Assembly (NCBI GenBank): GCA_963678305.2
Contig: CAXXVV010000006.1
Span: forward strand, 310,001-374,000
Reading direction: 5' to 3'
Length of the DNA: 64,000 nt
From: G963676655 sp963678305
GTDB lineage: Bacteria; Verrucomicrobiota; Lentisphaeria; Victivallales; Victivallaceae
The notes under the pieces were generated by a model. That model made no database searches. It was not told the DNA's origin and was given only the letters and a program-made list of their open reading frames with translations. This document shows, piece by piece, positions 16,061 through 25,108 of this stretch; positions within the stretch are counted from its first letter, which is position 1, and each line of letters begins with the position of its first letter. Position numbers and translations under genes: made by a program.

Positions 16061-17255
16061 ACTTATTGACGCAAATTTTAATGACTGCCGGTCCGGTTAA
16101 TTCGTCAATCGGGATTTCCCGGATGCGCAGGTATTTTTCGGTCCTGCCGCGCTGGTAGACAACCGGTTCAAAGGTCCATGGCAGGGCGATACCGTCATTC
16201 ATCAGGACAACCGCTTCTGGCTCATTTGTCAACGGCTCAAGGCATAGGGTGGATGCTTTCAAGCCGGAAGGGCAATGAACGTAGATTGCATTTTCCGTTC
16301 TAACCGTAAGCAGGTCATTGTTGTCAAGCAGTTTTTCCGGTTTGCCGTTGAAGGATTCCCGGAGCGGCTTGAACCATTGTCCGATATTTTTGAGGATTTG
16401 CGCCGCCTGCGGCGGAATTTTTCCATTGGCGTCGGGGCCGATGTTAAGCAGATAGTTGCAACCTTTGGCCAACCATGAATCGATATGTTCTTTGAAGTAT
16501 GCCGCGGAAAAATAGTCTTCATCCCGGCGATATCCCCAACTGTTGACGCCGACCGATTGACAGGCTTCAGTCATGGTGTATCCGGAGCCGCCGTGCACGT
16601 TTGCTCCTTCAGGATCAAAATCCCGTTCCGGAGTTGAAAAATTACCGCGTCCGAAACCGCGATTGTTGATCAACGCTTCCGGTTGCAGTTGCTTGATCAT
16701 CGTATGAACCGATTCGTCGACGTGTTCAGGCACGTTCATATCCCACCAGATGCCGTGAATTTTACCGTAGTTGGTGCATAGTTCTCTAATCTGAGCTTTC
16801 AGGAAATCCATATAAGCGCTCATGCTGTGTCTGGCCGGATCAGTGACGATTTCGTGATGCCGTCCGATATTCGGATAGGCCGGGTGATGCCAGTCGACCA
16901 CTGAATAATAGAGTACGAGCGGGAAATTCCGTTTATGGCATTCTGCCGCCAGTTCCGCCAGAATATCCTTGCCGTAAGGCGAATTCATCACATTGAAACC
17001 GGTATGAGCCGTGTTCCACATGCAGTATCCGTCATGATGCTTGGTCGTAAAGCAGATATACTCCATCCCGGCTTCCTGTGCCAGATCCAGCCAGGAGGCC
17101 GGATTGAACTCATGCGGATTGAATTGTTCGGCGTATTTTACGTATTCTTCTGCGGGGATGTTCCATCTTTGCCAGTACTGTTCGTGGATGGCCGGTATCG
17201 CATAGATACCCCAATGCACAAAAAGTCCCAGTCTCTTTTCTTTAAACCAGTTCAT
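16059..17255 (-). CDS. GH29 alpha-L-fucosidase family protein
   Basis: 398 residues of glycoside hydrolase family 29, enzymes that remove alpha-L-fucose. Seen: GLFVHWGIYAIPA (10-22), AGMEYICFTTKHHDGYCMW (62-80; the substrate-binding HH pair at 73-74), LVLYYSVVDWHHP and GIWWDMNV, where D172 fits the catalytic nucleophile. The C-terminal part is a short beta domain. There is no signal peptide, so it probably acts inside the cell. Its ATG overlaps the stop codon of the upstream BNR-repeat gene (ATGA), showing translational coupling. Last gene of cassette A. Confidence 0.92.
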   Translation of the reverse strand: MNWFKEKRLGLFVHWGIYAIPAIHEQYWQRWNIPAEEYVKYAEQFNPHEFNPASWLDLAQEAGMEYICFTTKHHDGYCMWNTAHTGFNVMNSPYGKDILAELAAECHKRNFPLVLYYSVVDWHHPAYPNIGRHHEIVTDPARHSMSAYMDFLKAQIRELCTNYGKIHGIWWDMNVPEHVDESVHTMIKQLQPEALINNRGFGRGNFSTPERDFDPEGANVHGGSGYTMTEACQSVGVNSWGYRRDEDYFSAAYFKEHIDSWLAKGCNYLLNIGPDANGKIPPQAAQILKNIGQWFKPLRESFNGKPEKLLDNNDLLTVRTENAIYVHCPSGLKASTLCLEPLTNEPEAVVLMNDGIALPWTFEPVVYQRGRTEKYLRIREIPIDELTGPAVIKICVNK

Positions 17256-18496
17256 AGTACCTTTATTCTATAGCGCCATGCCGGGTGCGGCATATTCTCA
17301 ATATCGGGTTTATTTTCATGATAACACTTCATCAAATATAGCACGATTTCACCCGATTTGCGATCATTGTAACAGAAAAAGTTGCTGAATCTTACGTATT
17401 CGGTTTCTCCCGGTTCACGGTCAATAATGACCGTTTCGGTATCACGCTTCAAAGTTAGAGAGACTTCATCAACTTCCGCCATTACCAGCGGGTAACGCGG
17501 ATCGGCTCGTCCGGTATGTTTCAACTGAGCTATAATGTTCTCATTCAATTTATCCAAATCAGGCAGGATATTGGCTATCCAATAGAGTTTCCCACTGGTT
17601 GCACGGATAAGTCGCGACCATGACCGGGGGCTGACAATGTGTTCTCCATCATCCCATTTCAATGGGGATGGCTTACTCCAGTTTTTACCATCATCGTCAG
17701 ATATTGAGAATGGTCGATACCGTAAATCAAAATAATATGGTTCGATTTCGCCCTGAACACGCAGGATGTTCAGTAATCTGCCGTCTTTGAGTCGCTCAAT
17801 TGTCTGTTCACAACCGCCGCCGGGGACGTAACCACCCGCAACTTTCCATCTGTAATCTCTTGCGGATTCATCCCATTCCCCGAAGAAACGTCCGGCCTGA
17901 ATAGATCCTTCCGTGTCACTGTTTACCTGACTTCGGCCCTGAAACGGCAGTATTAAAGCTTCATCCTTATCTGTTAAATACGGTGGAACCTCGCCAAATT
18001 GGATAAAGCCCCCCATACTGTTATGGCGTTCTGAATAATCTTTTTCATTGAATTCCGGACCGTCCTGAATAAAAGGACGTTTGTCGCTCCATGTCAGACC
18101 GCCATCATGTGATAGACGGTAGAAATTCATGGTGCTTTCATTGATGAAAAATTCACAATGCGTAAAGTAATCGGTCACCATGTCTATAGGACTGCGATAT
18201 GAGACCCGATACTCAAAGCTGATCAGAATGTCGCGGATCGGATCATGGACGAGCGGTCCGTAATTCCATTTCCGGTATTCCTGATCAGAGACTTTTTCCT
18301 CAACCTGAAGTTGCTTGACTTTGTTCCAGTTAGCACCGTTATCTTCACTGCGCCACATTTCGTAGTTGTTCCGAATTTCCAGCATGGCAATGCCGTTGTT
18401 GTACGCATAGGTCGGATACATGCAGAAAGCGCAGTGCTTTACTTGATCCTCTGGACGTTGCGGCACCGGATACGATTCACGTTTAATTTCAAACAT
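17252..18496 (-). CDS. BNR/Asp-box repeat protein, sialidase-like
   Basis: 414 residues with three visible Asp-box repeats at residues 50-57 (SEDNGANW), 129-136 (SHDGGLTW) and 266-273 (SDDDGKNW), the mark of six-bladed propeller sialidases (GH33) and relatives. The FRIP motif that opens true sialidases was not found, so substrate and activity are open. No signal peptide. It sits between the GH2 and GH29 genes, three bases after the GH2 stop codon and overlapping the GH29 start, which suggests shared work on one oligosaccharide. Confidence 0.75.
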   Translation of the reverse strand: MFEIKRESYPVPQRPEDQVKHCAFCMYPTYAYNNGIAMLEIRNNYEMWRSEDNGANWNKVKQLQVEEKVSDQEYRKWNYGPLVHDPIRDILISFEYRVSYRSPIDMVTDYFTHCEFFINESTMNFYRLSHDGGLTWSDKRPFIQDGPEFNEKDYSERHNSMGGFIQFGEVPPYLTDKDEALILPFQGRSQVNSDTEGSIQAGRFFGEWDESARDYRWKVAGGYVPGGGCEQTIERLKDGRLLNILRVQGEIEPYYFDLRYRPFSISDDDGKNWSKPSPLKWDDGEHIVSPRSWSRLIRATSGKLYWIANILPDLDKLNENIIAQLKHTGRADPRYPLVMAEVDEVSLTLKRDTETVIIDREPGETEYVRFSNFFCYNDRKSGEIVLYLMKCYHENKPDIENMPHPAWRYRIKVL

Positions 18497-18498
18497 TA

Positions 18499-21400
18499 TT
18501 ACTTTCCCAAATTATTATATTCTAAAGTTATTGCGATAATTGCCATTGGTTTCAGACCGGTAATACTGATATGCTCAATTTGCTTTTCCGGCTGCGGGTT
18601 GTCGATGGCCCAGCTCCACAGTACGGCATCCTTCCATTTCGGGGTTTTTCCGACCCAGGCCGCAATACCTTTTTCTGCCTCTTTAAGATATTGAAATCCG
18701 TTCAAATGAATTCCGGCGACAATGGCGGCGGTTCCGGTTGAGCCGTCTGAATATTTGAATGTAATTTTCGCCGACCTGGTGCCGGTACTCAGATGTTTGG
18801 CCAATGCGCCCAGTATCCATATTTTATTGACTTTCCGGTCGATTCCGATTTTGATTGATTTTGGGGGATTAAGAACAATGCATGCCCGTCCCTTGTTGTC
18901 ATCCGGATTAATCAGTTTATAGTCTATGCCACCATAGTTAACCGGATCTGAGGGAAATGATTCAACCGGGCAGGGGACATTCAGTTCCGGGTCAATCCCG
19001 GTGCGGTTAACCGGGAAGTAGCGCATGTCGTCATTCCCATTGCCGAACCAGCCTTTGACTTGACTGTTTTGTCGATTCCGGAAATCCCGGTTGGCATATT
19101 TATTAATTTCAACCGGCTGATAACTGACAACGCTTGTGTTGCTGTTAATCCGAACATCCAGGTTATGCAGCAATGTGGAAATTACTCGTTTGGCATAGTC
19201 TGCTTTAACGGACAAGAATTTTCTCCATTTTATTGTTGACAGAATAATATTCCCTTTGGCGTATGGCAGAATCACCAGTCCTGACGGTTTTAGCCGGAAG
19301 GAGGTATTTTTAATTAATATTTCACCTGAGAGCATTGATTCTCCTTTATAGTCATATCTGCGTCCGTACAAATTCTGCATGAACTGCTTGTAGGCGGCAT
19401 CGGCGTTGCGAGCCCAGTAAAAATCGCGATTGCTCAAGCCGCTGAAAAGCCCGCCGTTCCGGAGTTTGACAAGTTGGAAGGTTTTCGACGGCCGCAGCCT
19501 GATTTGTTTATCGGTCAAGCGTTCCAACTGTCCGGCGCAGGCAATGCCGGGTTCGTCAATAAAAACCGATCCTCCACGGGTACAGCAGGTTTTGACAGCA
19601 TCGATTGCCAGTTTTGACAGGGATTCTTTTCCGTCAATCATCAAAACATTCGCGGACGAGCTTTTGATGAATGGAATTTTAAGCTGTTCAAGGGACTTTG
19701 TCAATGTTCCGTCTTTCCCGGCGATCACCCCCAACATGTATTTATCCTTGTGTGCCGGTTTATCCAGAGCCTCTATAAGCCTGCTCATGACGTACTTTGC
19801 GGCGGGTTCCTGCTGCCAGGACGTGACGATTGGCAGTTGACATAACAGCCATGAGCCTTTGCCTGAGTATTTTCTCATTAATGAAACCCCGGACAACCCG
19901 TAAAGGCAGTCAAGTAAAATATCGCAGGCCCCACCCGAAGGTTTAAACATGGCGTTCAGGGTTGACAGTGATTGTGGCCGCCATAATTTTAAATCGTTAT
20001 TGTCTATTCCAGCGAGACAAGGATCTTCCGGCGCCCTTATAAAGCTTAATGCGGCGATTCCGTTCGGGTATATTTTGCATGGTTTCCACCCCTTTACTGG
20101 AACCTCGATCCAAAGTACGTTCAGGCCGTCATTAACGGCTTTGTTCAAAATCTGTCCTTCTTGTGAAGATAGTGGGGAATAACCGGCAATGATCAGGTTT
20201 GCCGGGCGGGATTTTAAGGCGTCAGTTAATGATTTATACGCTTTGGTGATTCCTGTAATGTTAATTTGGGAACCGACAATTACTGTGCGCGGCGGAATTT
20301 GAAACGACTGGTCTTTGGGATAAACCGTAAAAATGACCGTCTTTTCCGTTAATTTTTTTCCGGCTGAAATCAAGGATAGTTGATATTCAAATTTCGTTTT
20401 CCGGGAGACTGTTGGAAACTGTAACGGAAGGTTTAATGTTAGCATTGAACCTCCGTTTAGAGTAAAATTTCTTTTGCAGGAAGTTATTTTCCTGTCATTT
20501 TCAAGCAAATCGGCGTTCAAGGAACAATCCAAGTCTTTAAATAGCTGATTATAGATAAATATTTTGCGTTGTGATTTTTCACCGGAAAAGAAAGAGACGT
20601 TCAATTCTTTGATCGCGATGTGATAATCCGGCATTAATTGGCCGTAAGCGTATAACGGGTTACCGGGGACGGATTCGCCAGTACCCCACGGATTCCAACA
20701 GGATACCGGAGCGTAATAATAGCCGTCACAAAGCATATTGTATGCCTCATACCAGGCCGCCGCCAACCCTTTTTCCGGGTCAAAGGCTTTTTCTCCAGCC
20801 CATTGCGCCATGCCATGCGGCGGTTTGAGCGCGTACGGCGGATACAAGTCTTCGCTGAGCATAACCGGTTTCCTTTTTGCCCAGACGATTCCCTGCCAGG
20901 ATTTTTTGCCTTCCGACAGCCAGTATGCTGTATTGGGAATCATATTATGGGTTTTGAACGGCTGCCAGGCATAGTGGAAACTCAGGGTGGGGGCCGGGCC
21001 CTGGTGTCCCTGGCCGCCAAGCTCGCCATCGCCTGAACACGTCCAGGTCCGGGTCGGGTCAAGCTGTTCAGTCATTTTGCCGAATTCCAGCATTTTAGCG
21101 TCCACTTGGGCTTTTTCTTCATCTGATCCTTTCATGTAGAAAGACGCGAACTCATTGGACAAGCACCAATATATTACCGATGGATTATTACGGAATGTTT
21201 TGATCATCGCTTTTAAGTGTTCCCGAGCGGCGGGCCAGTATTCTTTTGTGACCTGATGACCTCGGGGTTCGTTTATGGCAGATTCTGGCGCAATCAGCCA
21301 GCCGAATTCATCCGCAGTTCGGATAATCCGTAGATTCGAGCCGCCATGCAGACGTGATCCGTTGAAGCCCCGCTTTTTCAAGATATTGAACATTTCCAGG

Positions 21401-23013
21401 ATTGCTTGCTTGTTGCTCCTGGACCAATATGGAATAATCGAACTTCGTCGATGCAGCAGTTTTCGGTTATTCAGTAAAATCACATCTCCGGCGACCCGCA
21501 GTTCCCGGAAGCCGAAACGCTGCTTACAGGCGTCAATTATTTTCCCGTTTGCGATAATTTCGACTTTCAAGAAATAAAGATTAGGATCGTGGGGCCACCA
21601 TAGGCGGGGCGCGGGCCATTGTTTATTTAACGTAATTGTTACGGTTTTACCGGCTGGAATAGAAGTTTTCCGGCTAACACAGGTGAATTCTTTGCCGGAT
21701 GAAGCCCTGAGCTGTATTTCTTTGTTTTCTGAACTCAAGTTCTGAACCGAGACTATCGTGGTAAGTGAGCTGCTTTTATCAACGTGCGGCTTGATAAAAA
21801 TATCCTGAATTGAAATATTTCCGGTAGTCTCAAGATGGACCGGATAAGGTATTCCGGCAAATTTGCCAAGAAACCAGCTCCAGCCTTGAGGCCGGTTCCG
21901 ATAGGCGTTTGTGGCTTTCGGCCCCAATACTTTAACCGTCAGCGTATTGGAACCGCTGCGTACAAAAGGGGATATATTTATCTTGAAAGGGAAGTGCCCC
22001 TCTGTATGAGTTCCGGCCTTGTGACCGTTTATGAATATTTCGCAGATATCGGTGACACGTTCGAAACAAAGATAATACTGTTTGTTTTTTTCGATATTTG
22101 AGAGATGTATTTCTTTACGAAAGAAAACACTTCCGCGGCCTGCAGAATTGACGATCCCGGAATGATCGTCCGGAACGATAAGCGTTTGCCAGGAGGACGA
22201 CGTTTCAGGCAATTTGCCGTCCTTAGCGACATAGTATGACCATTTGCCGCAGAGTGACACCGCCTTGCGGGGCAGGGTGATATAATCCAGAATCGGAGAG
22301 AACGAGGTTGTTATTTTCCCTTTATCCATTTTTCCCGGGATTTTCTTCATGCTTTTGAACGAAGATATAACAATATCATCCAGGGCGCATCCGCCGTCGA
22401 TTCTAACATTAAGGCCATTCCAATATTTAGTTATAGCCGGAGTTAAAGGCAGTTTCAGATTGTTTATTTCAGGGTCGGCAATATACTTTGCCGATCCTTT
22501 CTTTTTGCAGGCAATTGTGACCCTGGCATCCTGTTCGCTTTTATCGATAATAACCCGAACATCGTTCCATCGCCTGTTTTCAAACTTGAGGATTCCCGTG
22601 TACAACTTCTTGTCAAATCTGAGTGAAAGCCTTTTTCCGCATTTGATCAACAATCCTTTGCCGGATGCGTAACGCCCGGCGACCGCCAATTCAACCTGGG
22701 CGCCTGATTTGAAAGAAAAGTCAAGCACAATAACTTTTCCAGCAATAATCTCCTGAAACTTTTTTTTCGGAAAATGCTTGAATACATGGCGGTCACCGCC
22801 GCCGACCGGACTCAGTATCCGGGTTGTGTTCAGCGGGTCCTTCCCGACAGTTACCTTGCAGGACGGATGATTGCCGTAAGCACGCTCGCCCCAGCTGTTC
22901 TGTTTATTGATAGACTTATCAACTTTATACCCTTCGAAGTCTTCTTTTAATTCGGCCGCGTTACAAACCGTTCCTAATAATATTGTCAGAAATGTTATTC
23001 CGTATATTTTCAT
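18499..23013 (-). CDS. Large secreted GH2-family glycoside hydrolase
   Basis: 1504 residues from the ATG at 23013, chosen because AAGGGC lies upstream and a signal peptide follows (MKIYGITFLTILLGTVCNAA, cleaved near residue 20). Residues about 22-220 form a jelly-roll domain (LKEDFEGY..). Residues 245-400 are the GH2 sugar-binding domain (SLCGKWSYYV, VFFRKEIHL), then an immunoglobulin-like domain (to about 500) and the TIM barrel. The general acid is probably E621 in LSNEF; E721 in VMLSEDLYP is the nucleophile candidate. A long C-terminal part (about 850-1504) includes a glutamine-amidotransferase-like region and a possible final carbohydrate-binding domain. Exact substrate unclear. First enzyme gene after the pseudopilin of cassette A. 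Confidence 0.85.
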   Translation of the reverse strand: MKIYGITFLTILLGTVCNAAELKEDFEGYKVDKSINKQNSWGERAYGNHPSCKVTVGKDPLNTTRILSPVGGGDRHVFKHFPKKKFQEIIAGKVIVLDFSFKSGAQVELAVAGRYASGKGLLIKCGKRLSLRFDKKLYTGILKFENRRWNDVRVIIDKSEQDARVTIACKKKGSAKYIADPEINNLKLPLTPAITKYWNGLNVRIDGGCALDDIVISSFKSMKKIPGKMDKGKITTSFSPILDYITLPRKAVSLCGKWSYYVAKDGKLPETSSSWQTLIVPDDHSGIVNSAGRGSVFFRKEIHLSNIEKNKQYYLCFERVTDICEIFINGHKAGTHTEGHFPFKINISPFVRSGSNTLTVKVLGPKATNAYRNRPQGWSWFLGKFAGIPYPVHLETTGNISIQDIFIKPHVDKSSSLTTIVSVQNLSSENKEIQLRASSGKEFTCVSRKTSIPAGKTVTITLNKQWPAPRLWWPHDPNLYFLKVEIIANGKIIDACKQRFGFRELRVAGDVILLNNRKLLHRRSSIIPYWSRSNKQAILEMFNILKKRGFNGSRLHGGSNLRIIRTADEFGWLIAPESAINEPRGHQVTKEYWPAAREHLKAMIKTFRNNPSVIYWCLSNEFASFYMKGSDEEKAQVDAKMLEFGKMTEQLDPTRTWTCSGDGELGGQGHQGPAPTLSFHYAWQPFKTHNMIPNTAYWLSEGKKSWQGIVWAKRKPVMLSEDLYPPYALKPPHGMAQWAGEKAFDPEKGLAAAWYEAYNMLCDGYYYAPVSCWNPWGTGESVPGNPLYAYGQLMPDYHIAIKELNVSFFSGEKSQRKIFIYNQLFKDLDCSLNADLLENDRKITSCKRNFTLNGGSMLTLNLPLQFPTVSRKTKFEYQLSLISAGKKLTEKTVIFTVYPKDQSFQIPPRTVIVGSQINITGITKAYKSLTDALKSRPANLIIAGYSPLSSQEGQILNKAVNDGLNVLWIEVPVKGWKPCKIYPNGIAALSFIRAPEDPCLAGIDNNDLKLWRPQSLSTLNAMFKPSGGACDILLDCLYGLSGVSLMRKYSGKGSWLLCQLPIVTSWQQEPAAKYVMSRLIEALDKPAHKDKYMLGVIAGKDGTLTKSLEQLKIPFIKSSSANVLMIDGKESLSKLAIDAVKTCCTRGGSVFIDEPGIACAGQLERLTDKQIRLRPSKTFQLVKLRNGGLFSGLSNRDFYWARNADAAYKQFMQNLYGRRYDYKGESMLSGEILIKNTSFRLKPSGLVILPYAKGNIILSTIKWRKFLSVKADYAKRVISTLLHNLDVRINSNTSVVSYQPVEINKYANRDFRNRQNSQVKGWFGNGNDDMRYFPVNRTGIDPELNVPCPVESFPSDPVNYGGIDYKLINPDDNKGRACIVLNPPKSIKIGIDRKVNKIWILGALAKHLSTGTRSAKITFKYSDGSTGTAAIVAGIHLNGFQYLKEAEKGIAAWVGKTPKWKDAVLWSWAIDNPQPEKQIEHISITGLKPMAIIAITLEYNNLGK

Positions 23014-23041
23014 TGGAGCCCTTATTATTTTAACTATCATT

Positions 23042-23779
23042 TCAGCGAACAAATTTCATATAAAATTGACTGTCGTAATAGAACCGGTGCCGCATTGCTT
23101 GAAAGTTGACTGTTTCCCCGTGTCCATCACAGAAAATATGGTTGCCGTTCATGGTATGGTTGGAATATTTACGGTCTCCTACCGGATAGCTTGATCCGGT
23201 GGTAACGGGAGTTGAACTGCGGTCCACAATCAGAACATCGCGACTCGGTTTTGTTCGTACTCCGTTGGAATAATGTTGTGATGTGGGTTTTAGCGGGCCG
23301 ACCGCACCATTGAGTCCGTCTGAAAAGTTCGCATAAAAATTATATGGTCCGATGTAGACGTAGTCAATCCAGCGGTTGCCGGCAAAGCCGGGATATCTCG
23401 CAATGTCCGCTTCCTTTAAATACCACGCATAGTTTTGAACCTTATATCCACCAACCGGACATAAGTATAAGTCTGTTTTATTGACGTAGTTGTAAAGTCT
23501 TAAATAGGAAAAACCGAACCAGGATGTATTACTTGAAATCAAGACGGATCTTCCACTGTGAGCCTTACTGTTTCCTTTGTCATTCGGCCAGAATCCACTG
23601 TTGTCATCGGCATATATGTGCATTGCCAGCCCTAACTGTTTCTGGTTATTAAGACATGCCGAGACTTTTGCGGTTTCTCTGGCGCGGTTCAAAGCAGGAA
23701 GTAGCATTGAAGCCAGGATTGCTATAATAGCAATTACAACGAGGAGTTCGATCAGTGTGAATTTCTTTGTTGTTTTCAT
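23042..23779 (-). CDS. Pseudopilin-like protein A (prepilin-type N-terminus)
   Basis: 245 residues. KKFTLIELLVVIAIIAILASMLLPALNRARE gives the hydrophobic alpha-1 helix of type IV pilin-like proteins with Glu at position 5 of the mature form. The residue before the cleavage site is Lys6, not the usual Gly. The soluble part contains KQLGLAMHIYADDN and ends in an H-x(n)-DG motif (NHTMNGNHIFCDGHGE), typical of the PVC pilin-like family. AAGGA before the ATG. It lies between the LacI gene (22 bases) and the GH2 gene (28 bases). Confidence 0.9.
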   Translation of the reverse strand: MKTTKKFTLIELLVVIAIIAILASMLLPALNRARETAKVSACLNNQKQLGLAMHIYADDNSGFWPNDKGNSKAHSGRSVLISSNTSWFGFSYLRLYNYVNKTDLYLCPVGGYKVQNYAWYLKEADIARYPGFAGNRWIDYVYIGPYNFYANFSDGLNGAVGPLKPTSQHYSNGVRTKPSRDVLIVDRSSTPVTTGSSYPVGDRKYSNHTMNGNHIFCDGHGETVNFQAMRHRFYYDSQFYMKFVR

Positions 23780-23801
23780 TTTTTGTCCTTGGTTGCTAGG
23801 G

Positions 23802-24818
23802 TTATTTATTTGATATGGATAATGTCGACTTCCTTATTATAAGTTCCACCGGCAGCTTGACCTGTCTTTTTTGTTTGCAGCCGTTGATTTCATCAAATAA
23901 TACATTTGCCGCCTTCAGCCCCATTTCTTCAAAATCCTGTTTAATCGTGGTCAGTGGTGGATTGGTTATTTGAGATATATCAAGCCCGGCATAACCTACT
24001 ATCGACAGATCTTCAGGAATTCTTAGTTTCAGCATAGAGGCGACGATTATCACTTTCATTGCGATTGGATCGCTGCCGCAGAATATCGCGGTAGGTTTAT
24101 AGTTGAGCAGCGAATCGGTTATTTTAGACTGAATATGGTCAGTCAATTCAAGATTTGAATCTATTATGCATATATTTTTGTGCATGGCCATGCCGGCGGC
24201 ATCCATGGCTGTGCAATAGCCGTCATGGCGCTCTCGGGAGAATCCTCTGTTCAAATCATTCGTAATATGCATTATCTTTTGATGACCCAGACTCAATAAG
24301 TATTCTGTCGCTTTCCGGGCTCCCGTTATATCATCAGAGATTACTCGCGATGACCAGTCGTGAGAGAAGCTGCTGTCAACCAGGACCATCGGTATTTGCT
24401 GCGGTTCAATTTCATTCCGCAAAATGCTCAATCCTTCCTCAGTCAGCGAGCGGCATATAACTCCGGCAAGCCGCTGTTCGACGCATTGGCGGGCCACGTT
24501 TTTTATGGCTTCGTTATCCAATGCGGGTAATAATTTGATCATGTAATTATTTCCGGCCGCACAGCTGTTTATGCCTTTTATGATTTCCATGCAATAATCG
24601 CTGTATAAGCCTCCGATAAATCCGATAACGTTGGTCTTGCCGGTCTTCATCGATTGCGCGATAGCGTTACGCCGGTAACCGAGTTTTTCCGCCGCTACCA
24701 GAATCTGGTCCTTGGTTGCTTCACTGATCTTGGCCTTTTTATATTTGCCGTTCAGAACATAGGAAACGGTTCCTCGGCTTACTTTTACCGAATCAGCTAT
24801 ATCTTGCATTGTTATCAT
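23802..24818 (-). CDS. LacI-family regulator, cassette A
   Basis: 338 residues. Residues 4-50 form the LacI helix-turn-helix and hinge (MQDIADSVKVSRGTVSYVLNG, KLGYRRNAIAQSMKTG). Residues 60-330 form the periplasmic-binding-protein-like sensor (TNVIGFIGGLYSDYCMEIIKGI, VICRSLTEEGL, IFCGSDPIAMKV, LSIVGYAGLDIS). It should sense a sugar released by the cassette's own enzymes. Its promoter has two operator-like direct repeats (24854-24892), which suggests autoregulation and control of the whole run to 16059. Close paralogue of the cassette B regulator. Confidence 0.93.
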   Translation of the reverse strand: MITMQDIADSVKVSRGTVSYVLNGKYKKAKISEATKDQILVAAEKLGYRRNAIAQSMKTGKTNVIGFIGGLYSDYCMEIIKGINSCAAGNNYMIKLLPALDNEAIKNVARQCVEQRLAGVICRSLTEEGLSILRNEIEPQQIPMVLVDSSFSHDWSSRVISDDITGARKATEYLLSLGHQKIMHITNDLNRGFSRERHDGYCTAMDAAGMAMHKNICIIDSNLELTDHIQSKITDSLLNYKPTAIFCGSDPIAMKVIIVASMLKLRIPEDLSIVGYAGLDISQITNPPLTTIKQDFEEMGLKAANVLFDEINGCKQKRQVKLPVELIIRKSTLSISNK

Positions 24819-24853
24819 TATTTTGACCTTGAATACATCTGTTTTATTTTTAA

Positions 24854-24892
24854 CTTACACGATTGTGTTATTTATAGCTTACACGATTGTGT
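24854..24892. promoter_or_regulatory. Paired operator candidates, cassette A
   Basis: The 15-base sequence CTTACACGATTGTGT occurs twice without mismatch, at 24854-24868 and 24878-24892, 24 bp apart start to start. Each contains the near-palindrome ACACGATTGTGT. The second copy fills the promoter spacer, the first lies downstream of the -10 box, so a bound repressor would block RNA polymerase. Alignment with cassette B operators gives GCTTAnnCGnTTGTG. Confidence 0.75.
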
Positions 24893-24904
24893 CAAAAATG
24901 TCAA
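24876..24904 (-). promoter_or_regulatory. Promoter of cassette A
   Basis: Reading on the minus strand: -35 TTGACA (24899-24904), 17-base spacer, -10 TAAGCT (24876-24881). The -35 is a perfect match, the -10 weaker. The same arrangement with the same -10 is found before the cassette B regulator. Confidence 0.65.
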
Positions 24905-25108
24905 CCCCATGTTTTACAAAAAAGTAATTTTTTTATTGAACATAAAAGAAACAGACCCGGAGGATCAGAAATCCACCAGGCACGTGAGTTTATAAGGCTC
25001 ATTGAACTGTTTCAGTTTTGTTGGTTATTTTCAAACAAGACTTGACTTGAACTGTTTCAGATATAATTCCTTTTTGATTTGACCCATTTTAAACCTTAAT
25101 ATATCTTT
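24905..25108. other. Intergenic region between cassettes A and B
   Basis: About 200 bases. The part 24895-24955 resembles 29305-29370, upstream of the other LacI gene (CAACCCC, TGTTTT, a run of A then T), showing that the two promoter regions share ancestry. TTGAACTGTTTCAG occurs twice, at 25002-25015 and 25047-25060. No gene and no clear terminator for cassette B. Confidence 0.5.

Noticed and set aside
17252..18496. Calling this gene a sialidase outright
   Set aside because: Three Asp boxes are present, but the FRIP motif and a clear Arg triad were not found.
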